Source of the DNA: Novakomyces olei
Taxonomy: Eukaryota; Ascomycota; Novakomycetes; Novakomycetales; Novakomycetaceae
DNA length: 64,000 nt
Assembly: GCA_016906335.1 (NCBI GenBank)
Contig: JADEYG010000007.1
Location: forward strand, 496,001 to 560,000
Direction: 5' to 3'
How positions within the stretch are numbered: the stretch's first letter is position 1; each line of letters opens with the position of its first letter. A model generated the notes under the pieces. That model was not told the origin of the DNA, made no database searches, and worked only from the letters and a program-made list of their open reading frames with translations. A program made the position numbers and the translations under genes. Positions 34,955 through 45,744 of this stretch are shown piece by piece.

Positions 34955-36607
34955 AGTACCTCTTTCCGATATTTTTTTATTTATTATTGTGAGCTTCGAG
35001 TAAGCGCACGCTGAATCGTGTGTTTTAGATACCATTTTGATATGCTAGTGTGGATATGATAGTGTGTGATACGTTGGATGTACGTTGATCGATTCGCCTG
35101 AGCGGGCAAAGTACGAATTAGTAGTGATACCTTTGATTAATTGAGTCGCATAATGTAATCAGGCGCTTGCACTTTGAAACTGCTTTAGAAGTGTTGGTTG
35201 CAAAATGCAAATAATTGCCTCAGACTTTGGTTCAATTTCAATTTCTGACATCATTTTTGATCTTGGAGACAATCGTGTTTTCAGACCAGAGTCACAAAAA
35301 CGGGACTGCAATCTCAAAAGGAACCAAATCCAACGCTAAATAGTAATTTATATTATGCTGTATATCACAGAAACATGACTAGCAAGTAAAGCCTGTTACT
35401 TGTTTTGGCAGAATAGGCACGAAAACGTGCCCAGCTAATATAATCTGACCAATAATAATGCAGCATCGTGTCCCCTATATGACCCAAACAGGCTAATCGA
35501 AACGAAAACAGGATCGCCCTTGGTACGTTTTCGAGCCCAGGTCCTACTTTGGTAATCGAAGTTGAGGCATTTGAATGCTTTTGTGCTCGCTGTTAAATTG
35601 AGGCCCTTTCCTGAGGGTATAAAGCAAGGCGCTTTCGCACTCTTGAATCTTCATCTTCCAAGATCCCGAGGACCGGACCACCCCCCCTCTTTGCTGGGCC
35701 CTGCTCCACTCAGGGATAACATCCTGGACTGAGGGTAGAGGCTAGTATTCCGCTTGGTGGAATGTTCATAACCAGGGGAAGGCTGCTGTCTCGTATGGGA
35801 TTTGTGAGGTTATTTGTGGATCTTCTTGCAATATCTTGGGGCAGTGGCCCCCTCCTCTGGGACTGCATGCTTCAGGCCCGGACCATATTCCGCTCAATTT
35901 TATTGGGGACAGGGGCTAGTTTTCCGCTGAAGGATGTTGGTGGCAGATTGAAGTTTGAGAGGTGAGTTCGACGGACTATTGGGACACGATTTTCCTTGAC
36001 CCACTGTCTTTTCCATATCTGCTGTGTCCGGCATAACCCTTGTTTCAACTTCGCAGCGATAATGGCTCGCTTGGAAGCTCTCAAACCTGGTGGTTATGCT
36101 GTCATGGTGGTGAGTGCTATGGACTGTTCAGCGTCTTGGTGGGACACCGCCTACTTAGTACTTCAGGCAGGACTCTATCGCTTGTGGCCCCCTGGCTTTC
36201 TCCAATGGCTATTACACGTTCGTGTTTTGGACAAGTACAGTGCTGCATGGTCTCCATTAGTTGCCAGTCATCATTTTCGATTTTGACAATCGACAAAGCC
36301 GACATTCCTCCTAATGGTTCATGGTGCCATCAAGTTCATCATGGACCAGTAGAAGGTTTGCCGGCACATTGCCATTGTCTAACTTTGTTCAACAATTTGA
36401 TTTGGAATTAAGGGAATTCAGGGGCTTTTTATTGTTTTAAAAACGACTTATCAGGTACTCGTTACAAAGATTTCACTTCATTGATTTGCTATTCTACTTC
36501 GTTCATATTGATTCATAATACACGCTAACACTGCTAATTTGGACGGCGACAATGTTCACACAGGGTCAATTGAATAGATCTATTGTGAGTTCTAGCAGAC
36601 ATGAAAA
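34955..36607. other. Unexplained 1.6-kb region with promoter-like element and GC-richer core
   Basis: No conserved gene was recognised. A TATA-like GGGTATAAAGC occurs at 35616-35626. It is followed by a GC-richer segment (35660-36420) with an ATG-started 67-codon frame at 35762-35965. A plausible donor lies near 35961 and an acceptor near 36057, leading into a further open frame to 36411 that is rich in cysteine, serine and tryptophan. It could be a fast-evolving spliced gene or a non-coding transcript. The cysteine-rich reading has no recognised domain. Confidence 0.35.
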
Positions 36608-37830
36608 TTACACAGAGGCGTTATGCAGTAGCGATAACGGAAGAAACGACTGCCGCAGCACTGACGCCAGAGGAGACGCTAAAAGTACGGCTAATGGCGT
36701 GAGATACGCCTGCACAACAATTTCCTTTACAGGACGTTCGAATTTACGGATATCCATGGCCGCACGAATAGCCGTGGCGAAAAACTAGATGTCAATCCAT
36801 CGGTGTTGAATACGGCTACCCGGAAATCACAAAACACTTCGTCGAGCCCGAGGCGCAAAAGGGTTTGCACAATAGCAGCAGATCCAGCAATGCCCGTATA
36901 GTGCCGTTGCTCCGGCAAAGATAGATCATTGACGTCAATACATCATGTTCTTTTAGCAGTATTAGCATTGTAGAAGAACACGTTAATAGCATAGACATGT
37001 TATGCTAAAGAATCATAAATGACGCAAAACGCAACCCAAACATAATTGAAAAATAAGAGACCCTACCACTGTGATCGAATGCAGAGACAAATGTGAAAGC
37101 AGTGCCATAAAATACCATAATTCGCCCCACATCTGCGGGATATAAGCAAAGAACTCGCATTTGCTCGTATTTTCCGTGGACGTTGAAACGAGAAATTTGC
37201 GTAGCACCATCAAATAGCTGCCATACTTTACAATCAAGCTTGAACTTCCATACCAGGTCAATGACGTAGCCCTTAAGCAATCGCCACAGGCGTGCGAACG
37301 CGACACGACCATTTAGCGCCCGCCTGCTCGCGTAGCAGTTTGGAATAAGAGAACCTGGAAATACGACGGCAGGCTGATGATGGTTAGATATTGACTAAAA
37401 TTGAAGAGATTTTTGTATATTTGAAATATGATAAACTGAGGCTTAAAAGTCAAAGATTCATATGCAATACCGCGTAAAAGACTCGGGCCCTGAATGATGC
37501 TGCCAGGTCCACAGCCAAAGGAGCCAATGCCAAAGGTAAAAGAGGCTACAAAAAAGTATATGTGTAGCCCAAAATTTGTGAGAGGCCTTTCAGCGCTGTG
37601 CTCTTCAGCGAGTACATAGCCGTAATCAATTTCTGTATTCACCGTATCGACCCGGTTCCTAGTAAAGCATGAATCGTGGCCGTAATCGTAGCGTCCACCC
37701 ACGCATGTAAGCGCAAATTGCTCCAAGAGAAAGGTATGGGTCCAGTACCTTGGCCTGAGTCCAATAGCAATGACGACTGCTTGCCTTCACCTTGATGAGA
37801 CACGAGTCGTCATGTTTCGGCAGCGAGACG
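36608..37830 (-). CDS. Unrecognised multi-exon minus-strand gene
   Basis: Several overlapping open frames on the minus strand with good splice sites indicate a real, heavily spliced gene, but I do not recognise it. Segments that look coding are near 37726-37470 (a possible membrane span, HIYFFVASFTFGIGSFG) and 37345-37067 (GRVAFARLWRLLKGYVIDL, DGATQISRFNVHGKYEQ). A stretch at 36920-36820 and one at 36784-36608 (FFATAIRAAMDIRKFERPV to the stop) also qualify. A donor at 37066, a CTAAT branch and an acceptor near 36935 are clear, as is a 35-nt intron 36785-36819. Two different frames remain open through the last two exons, and each gives a consistent splice, so the C-terminus is ambiguous. The start is not fixed. 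Confidence 0.35.
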
Positions 37831-37937
37831 CTGGTCCATTGACTCCATACAATAAACACGTTTTATCTATTCAATTCTGTAAGTGCGCAACCTACCATAC
37901 TTTAAGGGCACAAAATGAACAGCCGTATTTGATATGC

Positions 37938-38726
37938 TTACAGCACTGTACCACCTCCATACCAGCAAGCACCATAAATTACGTGAACGTCGTCTGGGTG
38001 GACAACCCACTCGCTGCCGCAGCCCTCTTCACAAGCAATTAAATCGTCAAAAAACTGTGCCGGTAAGTCAGTGCATTCTCTAGTATAGCGAATTATAGTA
38101 CAGTGAGCAGACAGAGTAGTGTATCGCATCACTGGAGCAAGTTGCCGTTGCAGACAGGCATTGAACAAGTCGTAGCGTGCTAGTAAATGATTATATTCTG
38201 TCAGAGAAGTCTTGTCAATCCTCTTGTGTGCACTATCTTCCTTATTCTGTATTTCTCCAGGAATCCAGGTAACAGCCATAGCCTCCTTGTCCAGCATAAT
38301 TTTTGGCTTGACCAGCTTGAAAGCCCCTTTGATTTTAATCTCGTCCAGGTGTGGCTTCAATTGTGCAGCCAGACGCTCTATCTCTTCTGGTGCAGCTCCT
38401 GATTTCAGGTCCATTAGTGTAACATGCAAGTCCTGTGGACGAGTAGCAAAGACAGCGCCAGTAATCCCATAATCTTGAAATACACGGCAAACTGCTTGCT
38501 GCACACGCACCAATTGCTCCAGTATAGCGGTCGGACGGGCAATAAATATAAGCGAGTGCCTGGTATCTTTAATTTCTGGGTTGCTCAGCAATTGCGATAG
38601 CATTGGATCGGCATTTAATTTGCGCGTTTGCTTCAGCAGTGCCAGCTGCTGTGCTCTGCGTTTGCTGCGCGCACATTCGTAAGCATTTGCCACATCGTCT
38701 CTGTGCAAGCGAACCAATTCGTCCAT
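37938..38726 (-). CDS. 2H phosphoesterase-like protein
   Basis: Intronless frame of 262 residues from the ATG at 38726. Two HxT/S motifs characteristic of the 2H (LigT/cyclic phosphodiesterase) fold are visible: LHVTLMDL near residue 100 and SAHCTIIRYT near residue 213, spaced as expected for the two lobes. The N-terminal 45 residues are a charged helix. The family cleaves 2',3'-cyclic or linear RNA/nucleotide phosphodiesters; the substrate here is unknown. The end (HVIYGACWYGGGTVL) is aromatic and glycine-rich. A GTAAGC sequence overlaps the stop, so an additional short 3' exon cannot be excluded. Confidence 0.7.
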   Translation of the reverse strand: MDELVRLHRDDVANAYECARSKRRAQQLALLKQTRKLNADPMLSQLLSNPEIKDTRHSLIFIARPTAILEQLVRVQQAVCRVFQDYGITGAVFATRPQDLHVTLMDLKSGAAPEEIERLAAQLKPHLDEIKIKGAFKLVKPKIMLDKEAMAVTWIPGEIQNKEDSAHKRIDKTSLTEYNHLLARYDLFNACLQRQLAPVMRYTTLSAHCTIIRYTRECTDLPAQFFDDLIACEEGCGSEWVVHPDDVHVIYGACWYGGGTVL

Positions 38727-39622
38727 CGGTTATGTGTGGGATGCTCGTGTGCAATTATTTATGTATACTATGCCCGCAGTATATTATATACATTTTTATA
38801 CTGCTTGAATAAATTAAATGAAGGTCCATTAGTCACGATAGGAGTCGCTAGATAACGAGCGAGCGATATCAGTCGGCCAGGGTTTAGGGTTTGTGGATAA
38901 GAACAGCATATGGCAATTGAACCCAGCCTTGACGCATTTCAGACATTAAGTTGTATGGCCTTCAATGACCGAAAATCGTCACATTAGTGCCATGCAGACG
39001 TGTATAAACGTGGAGTGGAGGTTGTGGCTTTTCTCCTAAAGATGCCAAGACCTACGAGTACTGTGCAGAGTAAAAAATAATGGTTATTGTATATCTAAAT
39101 ATGCAAAACGCATGCACTGCAAGAAATATTTGCCAGCTCTGTAACATTTGGTGTTTTACGAACCAGACAGAGTCTTCGCCTTACGCGATATAATGATACT
39201 CAATATAAAATTTCCATTATTTGCATTCGCCATTGTTTGTATTTGCCATTATTTTTATCTGCCATATAGTCTACTCTACAAAGCTTTTTAGCCTTATAGC
39301 GAACGCGGCCCGCTTAGACAAAGCGTACGCGGTAGCAGTAATATTTCTTGAATTTCATTTCAATCTGACTTGACGTGTCTCACCGGTCCAGGAGAATGGG
39401 CAGGGAATAAGGCTACCGTACTAAAGTAATCAGCCACTATATACTGCAAGTAACATTGGTGCCAGCAATTGGCATGATACGAAGCCCGAAACGCTGCATT
39501 GTAATCGGCTCGCCTTAAGCGTCTAACAAGAATAGCCATTTTCCTTTAAACCGCTGACCCTTTCCCGCACCTTGTCAAAGAGGTCATTGACGGAAGTGGC
39601 TGCCGTTCTGCGAGTATAAACA
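38727..39622. other. Intergenic region between divergent 2H gene and NCS1
   Basis: About 900 bp, AT-rich. GGTTTAGGGTTTG at 38881-38893 is another telomere-like box about 155 bp upstream of the 2H gene. A triplicated TGCCATTATTT-like element appears near 39230-39265. No gene was seen. Confidence 0.45.
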
Positions 39623-40328
39623 ATGGGCAAACAGCAATCCAAGCTGAGCCACGATGAGTTGGCAGAGCTGCAGCGATGTACAAAGTGTAAGATATCTCCT
39701 CAACATTGGCGTTGTACTAATGTACAGTTGAAAAAAAGGAATTACAGCAATGGTAATGTTGCGGATAAAAGGGGTTAGCACTTGAATTAACACATTTTGC
39801 AGGTACAAGGGCTTTTTAAAAGACTGTCCATCTGGGAATTTAAACAAGCAAGAGTTTCAAAAAATTTACAAACAGTTTTTCCCCTTTGGCGATCCATCCG
39901 CTTTTGCAGACTATGTCTTCAATGTTTTCGATAACGACAAGAACGGTACAATCGATTTCAAGGAATTTATTTGCGCCTTGAGCGTAACAAGCCGAGGCCG
40001 CTTGGAAGAAAAACTAGTTTGGGCATTTCAGCTCTACGACATCGACAACGATGGGCAAATTACGTACTCTGAAATGCTAAGTATCGTGGAAGCAATTTAC
40101 AAAATGGTCGGCTCTATGGTGAAGCTGCCACCGGACGAGGATACACCGGAAAAGGTAATGGTTGTCTGCTCTGACGCATTGCTAATTTTTCCACAGAGGG
40201 TACGCAAAATATTCACAATGATGGACAAGGACAAGGATGGCACACTTACATTGGAAGAGTTCAAGGAAGGCTCTAAAAAGGATCCAACTATCGTGCAAGC
40301 ATTGAGCTTATACGACGGGCTTGTTTAG
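39623..40328 (+). CDS. NCS1: Neuronal calcium sensor (frequenin/Ncs1)
   Basis: EF-hand calcium sensor that activates phosphatidylinositol 4-kinase and links calcium to membrane traffic. Exons 39623-39686, 39728-39752, 39803-40154 and 40197-40328 give exactly 190 residues, the family length. The N-terminus [13 protein letters not shown] carries the MGxxxS myristoylation signal. EF-hands 2-4 are intact: [26 protein letters not shown] and [15 protein letters not shown]-hand 1 has the usual degenerate CPSG ([13 protein letters not shown]) that marks this family. The second exon is only 25 nt and encodes FEKKELQQ. Introns are 41, 50 and 42 nt. Very high conservation leaves no real doubt. Confidence 0.97.
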
Positions 40329-40559
40329 TATGCTTCCGCAAATCCAAGATTTGATCTGTGCTATAAGAATATGAGGATATGAGAAGGGAAATACACATGG
40401 GACACGGCAATGGAGAGAGATGATTCAATTCACTGTAGATTGGGAGAAGAGCATATATGGTGGGTGTAGTAAGGCCCTTCTTTTTGTATGTATTTGAAGG
40501 AATTAATGTATGTTGAAATATGTCAAAACTAGCCCACTATTTAGCAATCGCCCACTGTC

Positions 40560-41344
40560 CTAGACTTTAGCTAGAAAGTCGGCTAACTCGCGATAGCCTT
40601 CCGCAAAACGTTTCTGATGAGTCTCGTTGTTGGGGTCGCTGCGTGCACCCATAAACCCGTGCAATACATCACCATAAGTATGTACGTAGCTCTCCTTGCC
40701 ATATTCTCCGGCCTTCAAGCTCTTTTCAAACTTTTCAATCTCATCTGTTGGCTCGTCCTTTGATGGCATCAACAGCATTGGGCAACCCAGAGTCTTGGCA
40801 TCTGCCGCATCGAGCATACTATTTTGCTCAGTAAATTATAGAATTAATTGGGGAAAACTTACGCTGGATGGACAACAACGGCACGTGTAAAAATGGTACC
40901 TTTCTGAGCAGCAAGCGAGACGACTTTCCCACCCCAGCACAGACCGTAGACTCCGAGGCGAGCTTGTGGGTGCAGCTTTTTCACGGCTACCATTATATTG
41001 TTCATTGCACCCTCTGACTTTTTCCAATCTGCAGGTCCGGCAAAGAACTCACCCAGCCTCTTTTGCTTTTCTTCAGTGTCAGGGGGAAAGTCTGAAACAG
41101 ACATCTTCTCCCCATGAAAAAAATCTGGCAGTAGGACCTGGGCATCGTCCAGCGAGGAAACAATATCGGCCCCCTTGAGTACCTGAGGACTGAATCCGAA
41201 TACGTCAAAAACGCCAATGACGATTCGCTTGGGCTCTTCAGGACCGACTTTGTAAGTCTTGAATCCAGCGACCTCTGTGTATGAGCCCTTTCCCTCGTAC
41301 GACGAGCTCACGGGTCCGAAATCTGTATTGCAGCAAGAAGACAT
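40560..41344 (-). CDS. Dienelactone hydrolase family protein
   Basis: Alpha/beta hydrolase of the dienelactone hydrolase family, related to yeast Aim2 and other small fungal carboxymethylenebutenolidase-like proteins. Exons on the minus strand are 41344-40863 and 40818-40560 (44-nt intron), giving 246 residues. The start MSSCCNTDFGPV with SYEGKGSY is typical of fungal members. The nucleophile is a cysteine in the elbow GLCWGGK near residue 135. The acid is probably in PSKDEPTDE and the histidine in VLHGFMGAR, so the Cys-Asp-His triad is complete. The physiological substrate is unknown. Its stop lies 231 bp from the NCS1 stop (convergent). Confidence 0.9.
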
Positions 41345-41549
41345 TGCGTCGGTGTTTAGTCGGCACTAGTTTGTTCCGACCGGAGTGTATTATGTTGGGG
41401 CGGAGATTATTATTATATATAGTAGATCTGTTACATAATAGTGACTTCAAACTTACTTGTACGTCATACCGCGAAATCAGTCTCGCTTTTTTCTCATAGA
41501 AAACCCTGACTATATGCGAAAGGTCAATTGCCAATGAGTATGGAGATTG

Positions 41550-42030
41550 AAGCCTGAAGCTTGTGCCCGAGTCTTTGCGCGGGGACAAACAGCCACAAGT
41601 GGTACAACGACGCTTTTGTTGACAACGCACCTTGGTTTCATTTTGTACTGGTTTTTAAGATTATTTATTGCGAATCGTTCTGCGTCAGCGTTCATATTGT
41701 ATGCAGGTGTCGCCGACTTTGATTCTCGCTTTTCCTTTACTTTTCCTTTCAGGCTACCTCACAGCGACATATCATTTCCCGACGCTCATTCTACACGTCT
41801 ATTTTCAGCTTCTCGAGCATAACGTGGTGGTACGTTTGTTTGCCTATGCTTTCATCCTAATTATTCCCATTGAGCCTGATTTACTCAACGTACAGCCCAA
41901 ATTGATCGGCATCGCGCTCCTTTTATCTGCCGCGTTTGGCTTGCTCGTGATCGTGCTCTATCGAATATCGACTGCCGAAAAAGCATCTGTAGGTCTTAAT
42001 TGGAAGCAATTGCTCCGAAAATGTATTTGA
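41550..42030 (+). CDS. Small multi-span membrane protein (start exon not resolved)
   Basis: Unrecognised. Two stretches join in frame across an intron of about 45 nt (about 41708-41752, acceptor TTTCCTTTCAG). The first ends RLFIANRSASAFILYA and the second begins GYLTATYHFPTLILHVYF, ending KQLLRKCI at 42030. Together they give about 145 residues with three or four hydrophobic segments (TLLLTTHLGFILYWFLRL, LFAYAFILIIPI, IGIALLLSAAFGLLVIVLY). There is no in-frame ATG in the first stretch, so a short 5' exon upstream is needed. The intron donor is the weak GTGTCG, or GTATGC 8 nt earlier in another frame. An ER or organelle membrane protein is likely, but family is unknown. Confidence 0.45.
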
Positions 42031-42196
42031 AGACTAACTTTGGCCAAGAATCTTCTTTTCTTCGAATCGGTTTCAGCTCGAGAGCAATTGAGGCGCCGGG
42101 GTAGCTTTTAGCCTGGTTTCCCCGGTGCCATTCTACAAATTGCTGGATTTTTCAGCCAAAAGTGTTTTCTCTTGAGATTTCTGTTTGGTATTGTCC

Positions 42197-44329
42197 ATGG
42201 ACAACGTGCCTTCTGAGGGGTGTGTGCATGTATATTATCCAGACAATTATGGCCAAATATCAGAGCTACCCATTGGTGCTGAGATATTGGGGTGGAAAAA
42301 TGGTCGCAATGAATATGTGGTTGTATATATAACAACAAACGCGGCAACGCTTCTCCAAAGTCACCTTTCTAAAGTACGAACGGCTTTGCAAACGACTTCA
42401 GGCGCTGACGTTGAAGAGTCCAGTCGCTCAATTCTCAAGCGTCTAAGGATCATTGGATGTGTGGCAAACAGTCAGCATGATCGATACCCCCACGATGGGT
42501 CTAAGCAACACGAGATTATCCTTTTGCGTGACCTATCAAAACGCTGGGAACCAGTTTTTGATACTGTTTCTGAGAATAACAACGAGAAATTAGCTTTTCT
42601 CATCGTCACATATAGGCCACCGAGGCTTCAACAAATGCAATTTTTATCCGTAAAGCCAATGAAACTGGATCTTGCCTCAGAGCAGGCTCATATGCTTTCG
42701 TATGATAGTCTCGAGCAGCAGCAGCACACACAGCTACTCGTCGAGAAAGTTCGTTATCATGTATCTGAAAAATCACGCATATTATACAGCAAAGCTCCTA
42801 AGTATACAGCAATGCTCTTGGAGCAATTGAATCATGTGTATCTGCTCTATTTTGATCTTGGACAGCTTGAATACTGCGATCAGGGGCAAACGTTTTTCTA
42901 TGGCCAGTTCACTGTTTTTGATCGAGTATTGCAGAAAATTGCTCGCGTGTACATGTTTATATTGGGAATAGTTTTCGTGGCTAGTCGAATTGCTGCCGAA
43001 GCGCTATTATGGGTACTAGATGTCCGGCCACCACCTATACCATCAGCACCCAGTTTCAAGTATCTTTTCGCTTCTGCTCAGCAGATTGATATTCGCTTAC
43101 AACAAAGCTGCTACTGGCCAGTGCAAGGGATGAATGTACAGGCAAAAACTTCCGACCTGTTCACATTACCGACGTATGATCCGTCAGGGTATATTCGATT
43201 CTACAATTCCCTTTGGCTGGTAGCTAATGACATCATTATTGGCATGGCACTAGGTACATGGATTTTGGAAAATGTGGATATAGTTGCGTTCAGCTTGAAA
43301 TGGGCCTGTGAACTGTACACTGTTCAGACAGTTGCGCAATCTCTACGCTGGCTTATGAAATGGCCAGGTGGATTTAAGCTAAATAATGAGCTGGCCATAT
43401 TTATGGGCGATTTATTTCTGTGGCTTATAAATTTTTGGCAAAATTCCTTGCATTTTTGTGCGCCTCTGTTCCCTTCACTTGTGTGTTTTGTGGGTTACAG
43501 TGGATTTGCAGGCGCTTCTTTGACCATTTCCATTGTCTCTGATCTTTTGTCCATTTTTACTTTGCATGTATACATTTTCTACACAACATCTGCCAGGCTC
43601 TACAATTGGCAGCTAAATATTTTGATTTCTTTATTCCACCTTTTCCGAGGACGTAAACGCAATGTTTTGCGAAATCGTATCGATTCGTCCGACTATGATT
43701 TAGATCAGCTGCTCCTGGGCACAATCATGTTTACCTTATTTGCATTTCTCTTCCCGACAGTCTTGGTATTTTACTTCAACTTTGCTCTCGCACGTATTGC
43801 AGTCATTTCCATCAAAATTGTGCTTGATGCTATGCTGGCTTTTCTGAACCATTTCCCCTTATTTGCTATTATGCTACGGATCAAGGACCCCTGTCGATTG
43901 CCAGGAGGCATTTCGTACTGGGTGCATACAGCCTCTTCGAGCAAGGATAGCAGCGTAATGGCGAACGGTCATCTTAATGGTGGCCTGCCAAACGATGCAC
44001 TCGCAAATACAACATTTGTCCGGCTTCATTCGACTCCATTACCGCTGTCTGCTCTCTTTAGACAGTATTTGAAACTTGCACAAAGGCTACGCAAATACTA
44101 TTTCAGCAAACAGGTAATGCGAGCATTTGCACAGGGTATAATCGTGCCCGCTATACCTCGTGAGCGGCTATACGATCTTCAATATTCTATGCTCCCTTCA
44201 CATCGAATAACGGTGGAGCAACTATGGCATCTTTTTGTTGCAAGTCCAGAAGCCGTTAATGGCGATATGAGCACAGTGCGTTCAACTGCACGTCGAGCAA
44301 ATCATGGGTCCAAACGGAAACGTCGATAA
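42197..44329 (+). CDS. GPI1: GPI-GlcNAc transferase complex subunit Gpi1/PIG-Q
   Basis: Subunit of the ER complex that transfers GlcNAc to phosphatidylinositol in the first step of GPI-anchor synthesis. Intronless, 710 residues from the ATG at 42197 (MDNVPSEGCVHVYYP). The N-terminal half is soluble. From about residue 235 there are several membrane spans, starting with VYMFILGIVFVASRIAAEAL. The family core is LKWACELYTVQTVAQSLRWL followed by WPGGFKLNNELAIFMGDLFL, equivalent to the conserved PAGFKLN block of Gpi1/PIG-Q. Further on are LSIFTLHVYIFYTTSARLYN and the usual basic loop (FRGRKRNVLRNRID). The C-terminus is basic (RRANHGSKRKRR). Codon use and GC content resemble neighbouring genes. Confidence 0.93.
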   Translation: MDNVPSEGCVHVYYPDNYGQISELPIGAEILGWKNGRNEYVVVYITTNAATLLQSHLSKVRTALQTTSGADVEESSRSILKRLRIIGCVANSQHDRYPHDGSKQHEIILLRDLSKRWEPVFDTVSENNNEKLAFLIVTYRPPRLQQMQFLSVKPMKLDLASEQAHMLSYDSLEQQQHTQLLVEKVRYHVSEKSRILYSKAPKYTAMLLEQLNHVYLLYFDLGQLEYCDQGQTFFYGQFTVFDRVLQKIARVYMFILGIVFVASRIAAEALLWVLDVRPPPIPSAPSFKYLFASAQQIDIRLQQSCYWPVQGMNVQAKTSDLFTLPTYDPSGYIRFYNSLWLVANDIIIGMALGTWILENVDIVAFSLKWACELYTVQTVAQSLRWLMKWPGGFKLNNELAIFMGDLFLWLINFWQNSLHFCAPLFPSLVCFVGYSGFAGASLTISIVSDLLSIFTLHVYIFYTTSARLYNWQLNILISLFHLFRGRKRNVLRNRIDSSDYDLDQLLLGTIMFTLFAFLFPTVLVFYFNFALARIAVISIKIVLDAMLAFLNHFPLFAIMLRIKDPCRLPGGISYWVHTASSSKDSSVMANGHLNGGLPNDALANTTFVRLHSTPLPLSALFRQYLKLAQRLRKYYFSKQVMRAFAQGIIVPAIPRERLYDLQYSMLPSHRITVEQLWHLFVASPEAVNGDMSTVRSTARRANHGSKRKRR

Positions 44330-44629
44330 GGCTTCCGTTGATAGAATAAAGCAAAGCAATGGGACAAAAAATATCGTAAATTATAATGAAAGCACCGATC
44401 ATGGGTAATTAATATTAATATTAAAATGAAAATTGAAATGAAACCCCGGCACGGCCAACGGCTTTTAGATGCTTAGAGATTAGATGCTTAGCTTAGATGC
44501 CTAAGCTTAAACGCTTAAGTTTAGATGCTTAAGCTAAGACGTTTAGCTTTGATAATTAAAGCCAACATAGTGTCGATACCGATTAGCAATAGTAAAGTAT
44601 GGCACTCCAACCCCGTGCCTGCAACCCTA
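44330..44629. other. Convergent gap with TTAGATGCTTAG repeats
   Basis: At about 44463-44550 the sequence alternates TTAGATGCTTAG, CTTAAACGCTTAAG and CTAAGACGTTTAG, giving direct and inverted repeats able to fold or to act as bidirectional 3' ends. Confidence 0.6.
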
Positions 44630-45442
44630 CTACCTCCCTTGACTGTGTCTCGCCGTATCTCCAAACCGCTCACGGGCCATTTGTTTCAGCATTTCCATAG
44701 TTTTCGCTTCCCTTTCTCGCCGTGAGCGCAACCGGCTGTCCTGTTCCTCGTCACGCTGCAGCATTCGCAGCCGGAGCCATTCCTCTCGTTCCCGCTGAGC
44801 ATTTCGCTGCCGTGCCAGAGCAGCATCGTACCCGTCTTCCTGGCCTGAGCCCATTAGCTGCTGGTCACTTATTTCTGCAAGAGCGTCATGTGCCACCGAC
44901 TCTTGAGCCCTCGAGACCCGTTCCCTACGCTGCTCCTGTCTGCGCTCCTGTGACCCCGCTGGAGCACGTGCCAACTGCTCTTCCCGCTCCGCCCGGCGCT
45001 GACTCCGCTCAGCAGTCCGCCGCTCTGATCTTTCAAGCTCCCTCTGCCTCTGTGTCTCCTGCTGCCGATCTTCAAGGCGCACTTGCCAGTCTCCCGCTGT
45101 CGGGGCAGTGGGGCCGGAAATTTTAGGGCCAGAAATTATGGGGCCAGAAATTTTAGGGCTCGTGGCGGCCGGCATCGGCCCGATTTCCTCGTGCTCAGAA
45201 TCCTCGCCAAGCTCTTTGGCACAATGGCCTCTGCGCCACTCTGACTCGCCAGGACTGCCTTTCGATTGTGGGGCGAGTGCTGTATAGTACTCTTGCGCTA
45301 ACCGGCCAGAGTTCCACAGGCGGACAAATTTGCGGAAGAGCGCATGCCGCTCCGCCCGCGAAAGCGAGCTCGGCCGCTTCTGAGACCAACGCTCTATTAG
45401 CGGCTGAACCGCCTTGTAATCTTGGCCACCTAGTCTTCTCAT
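44630..45442 (-). CDS. Arg/Glu-rich coiled-coil protein, family not recognised
   Basis: Intronless frame of 270 residues from the ATG at 45442. The first 55 residues form a compact-looking helical block (YKAVQPLIERWSQKRPSSLS, then ALFRKFVRLWNSGRLAQEYY) that appears conserved in style. A linker has three to four repeats of GPxISGP (residues about 92-110). The rest is a long, highly charged ER/RE coiled coil with RRAEREEQ and REEWLRLRMLQRDEE. This layout is common in nuclear RNA-processing or ribosome-biogenesis accessory proteins, but no named family is assigned. The stop is at 44630, 300 bp from that of GPI1. Confidence 0.65.
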   Translation of the reverse strand: MRRLGGQDYKAVQPLIERWSQKRPSSLSRAERHALFRKFVRLWNSGRLAQEYYTALAPQSKGSPGESEWRRGHCAKELGEDSEHEEIGPMPAATSPKISGPIISGPKISGPTAPTAGDWQVRLEDRQQETQRQRELERSERRTAERSQRRAEREEQLARAPAGSQERRQEQRRERVSRAQESVAHDALAEISDQQLMGSGQEDGYDAALARQRNAQREREEWLRLRMLQRDEEQDSRLRSRREREAKTMEMLKQMARERFGDTARHSQGR

Positions 45443-45744
45443 TTCTCCACGACTTTTGCGACTTGTTAGGGTTATGAATTATTTGGGTTCTTTTTAGGGT
45501 TTATCTTTACAAGAACTGTATGTTTTGATTGGTTTACGTATATTCTCTATATCGTCTATATTCCCTATATCGTCTATATTCTCTAAATATTCCAGCGGGA
45601 TGGTGGGATGGTCCCCGCAAACCCTTTATCCCTTACCAGTCTTTTGGTTACGTCTGCCAATCACCTTCACCGGCTCTTCCTTCTCGAAGAGTGACGGCGC
45701 GTCGCAAAAGGCAATGCGTACGTCTGTCGTACAAAAATCCTGTT
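45443..45744. other. Divergent promoter with telomere-like boxes and 15-bp repeat
   Basis: 302 bp shared by the coiled-coil gene and the C2H2 regulator. TTAGGGTT-type boxes are at 45466-45473 and 45493-45501. A 15-bp tandem repeat around TATATCGTCTATATTC covers about 45538-45592. Confidence 0.6.
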
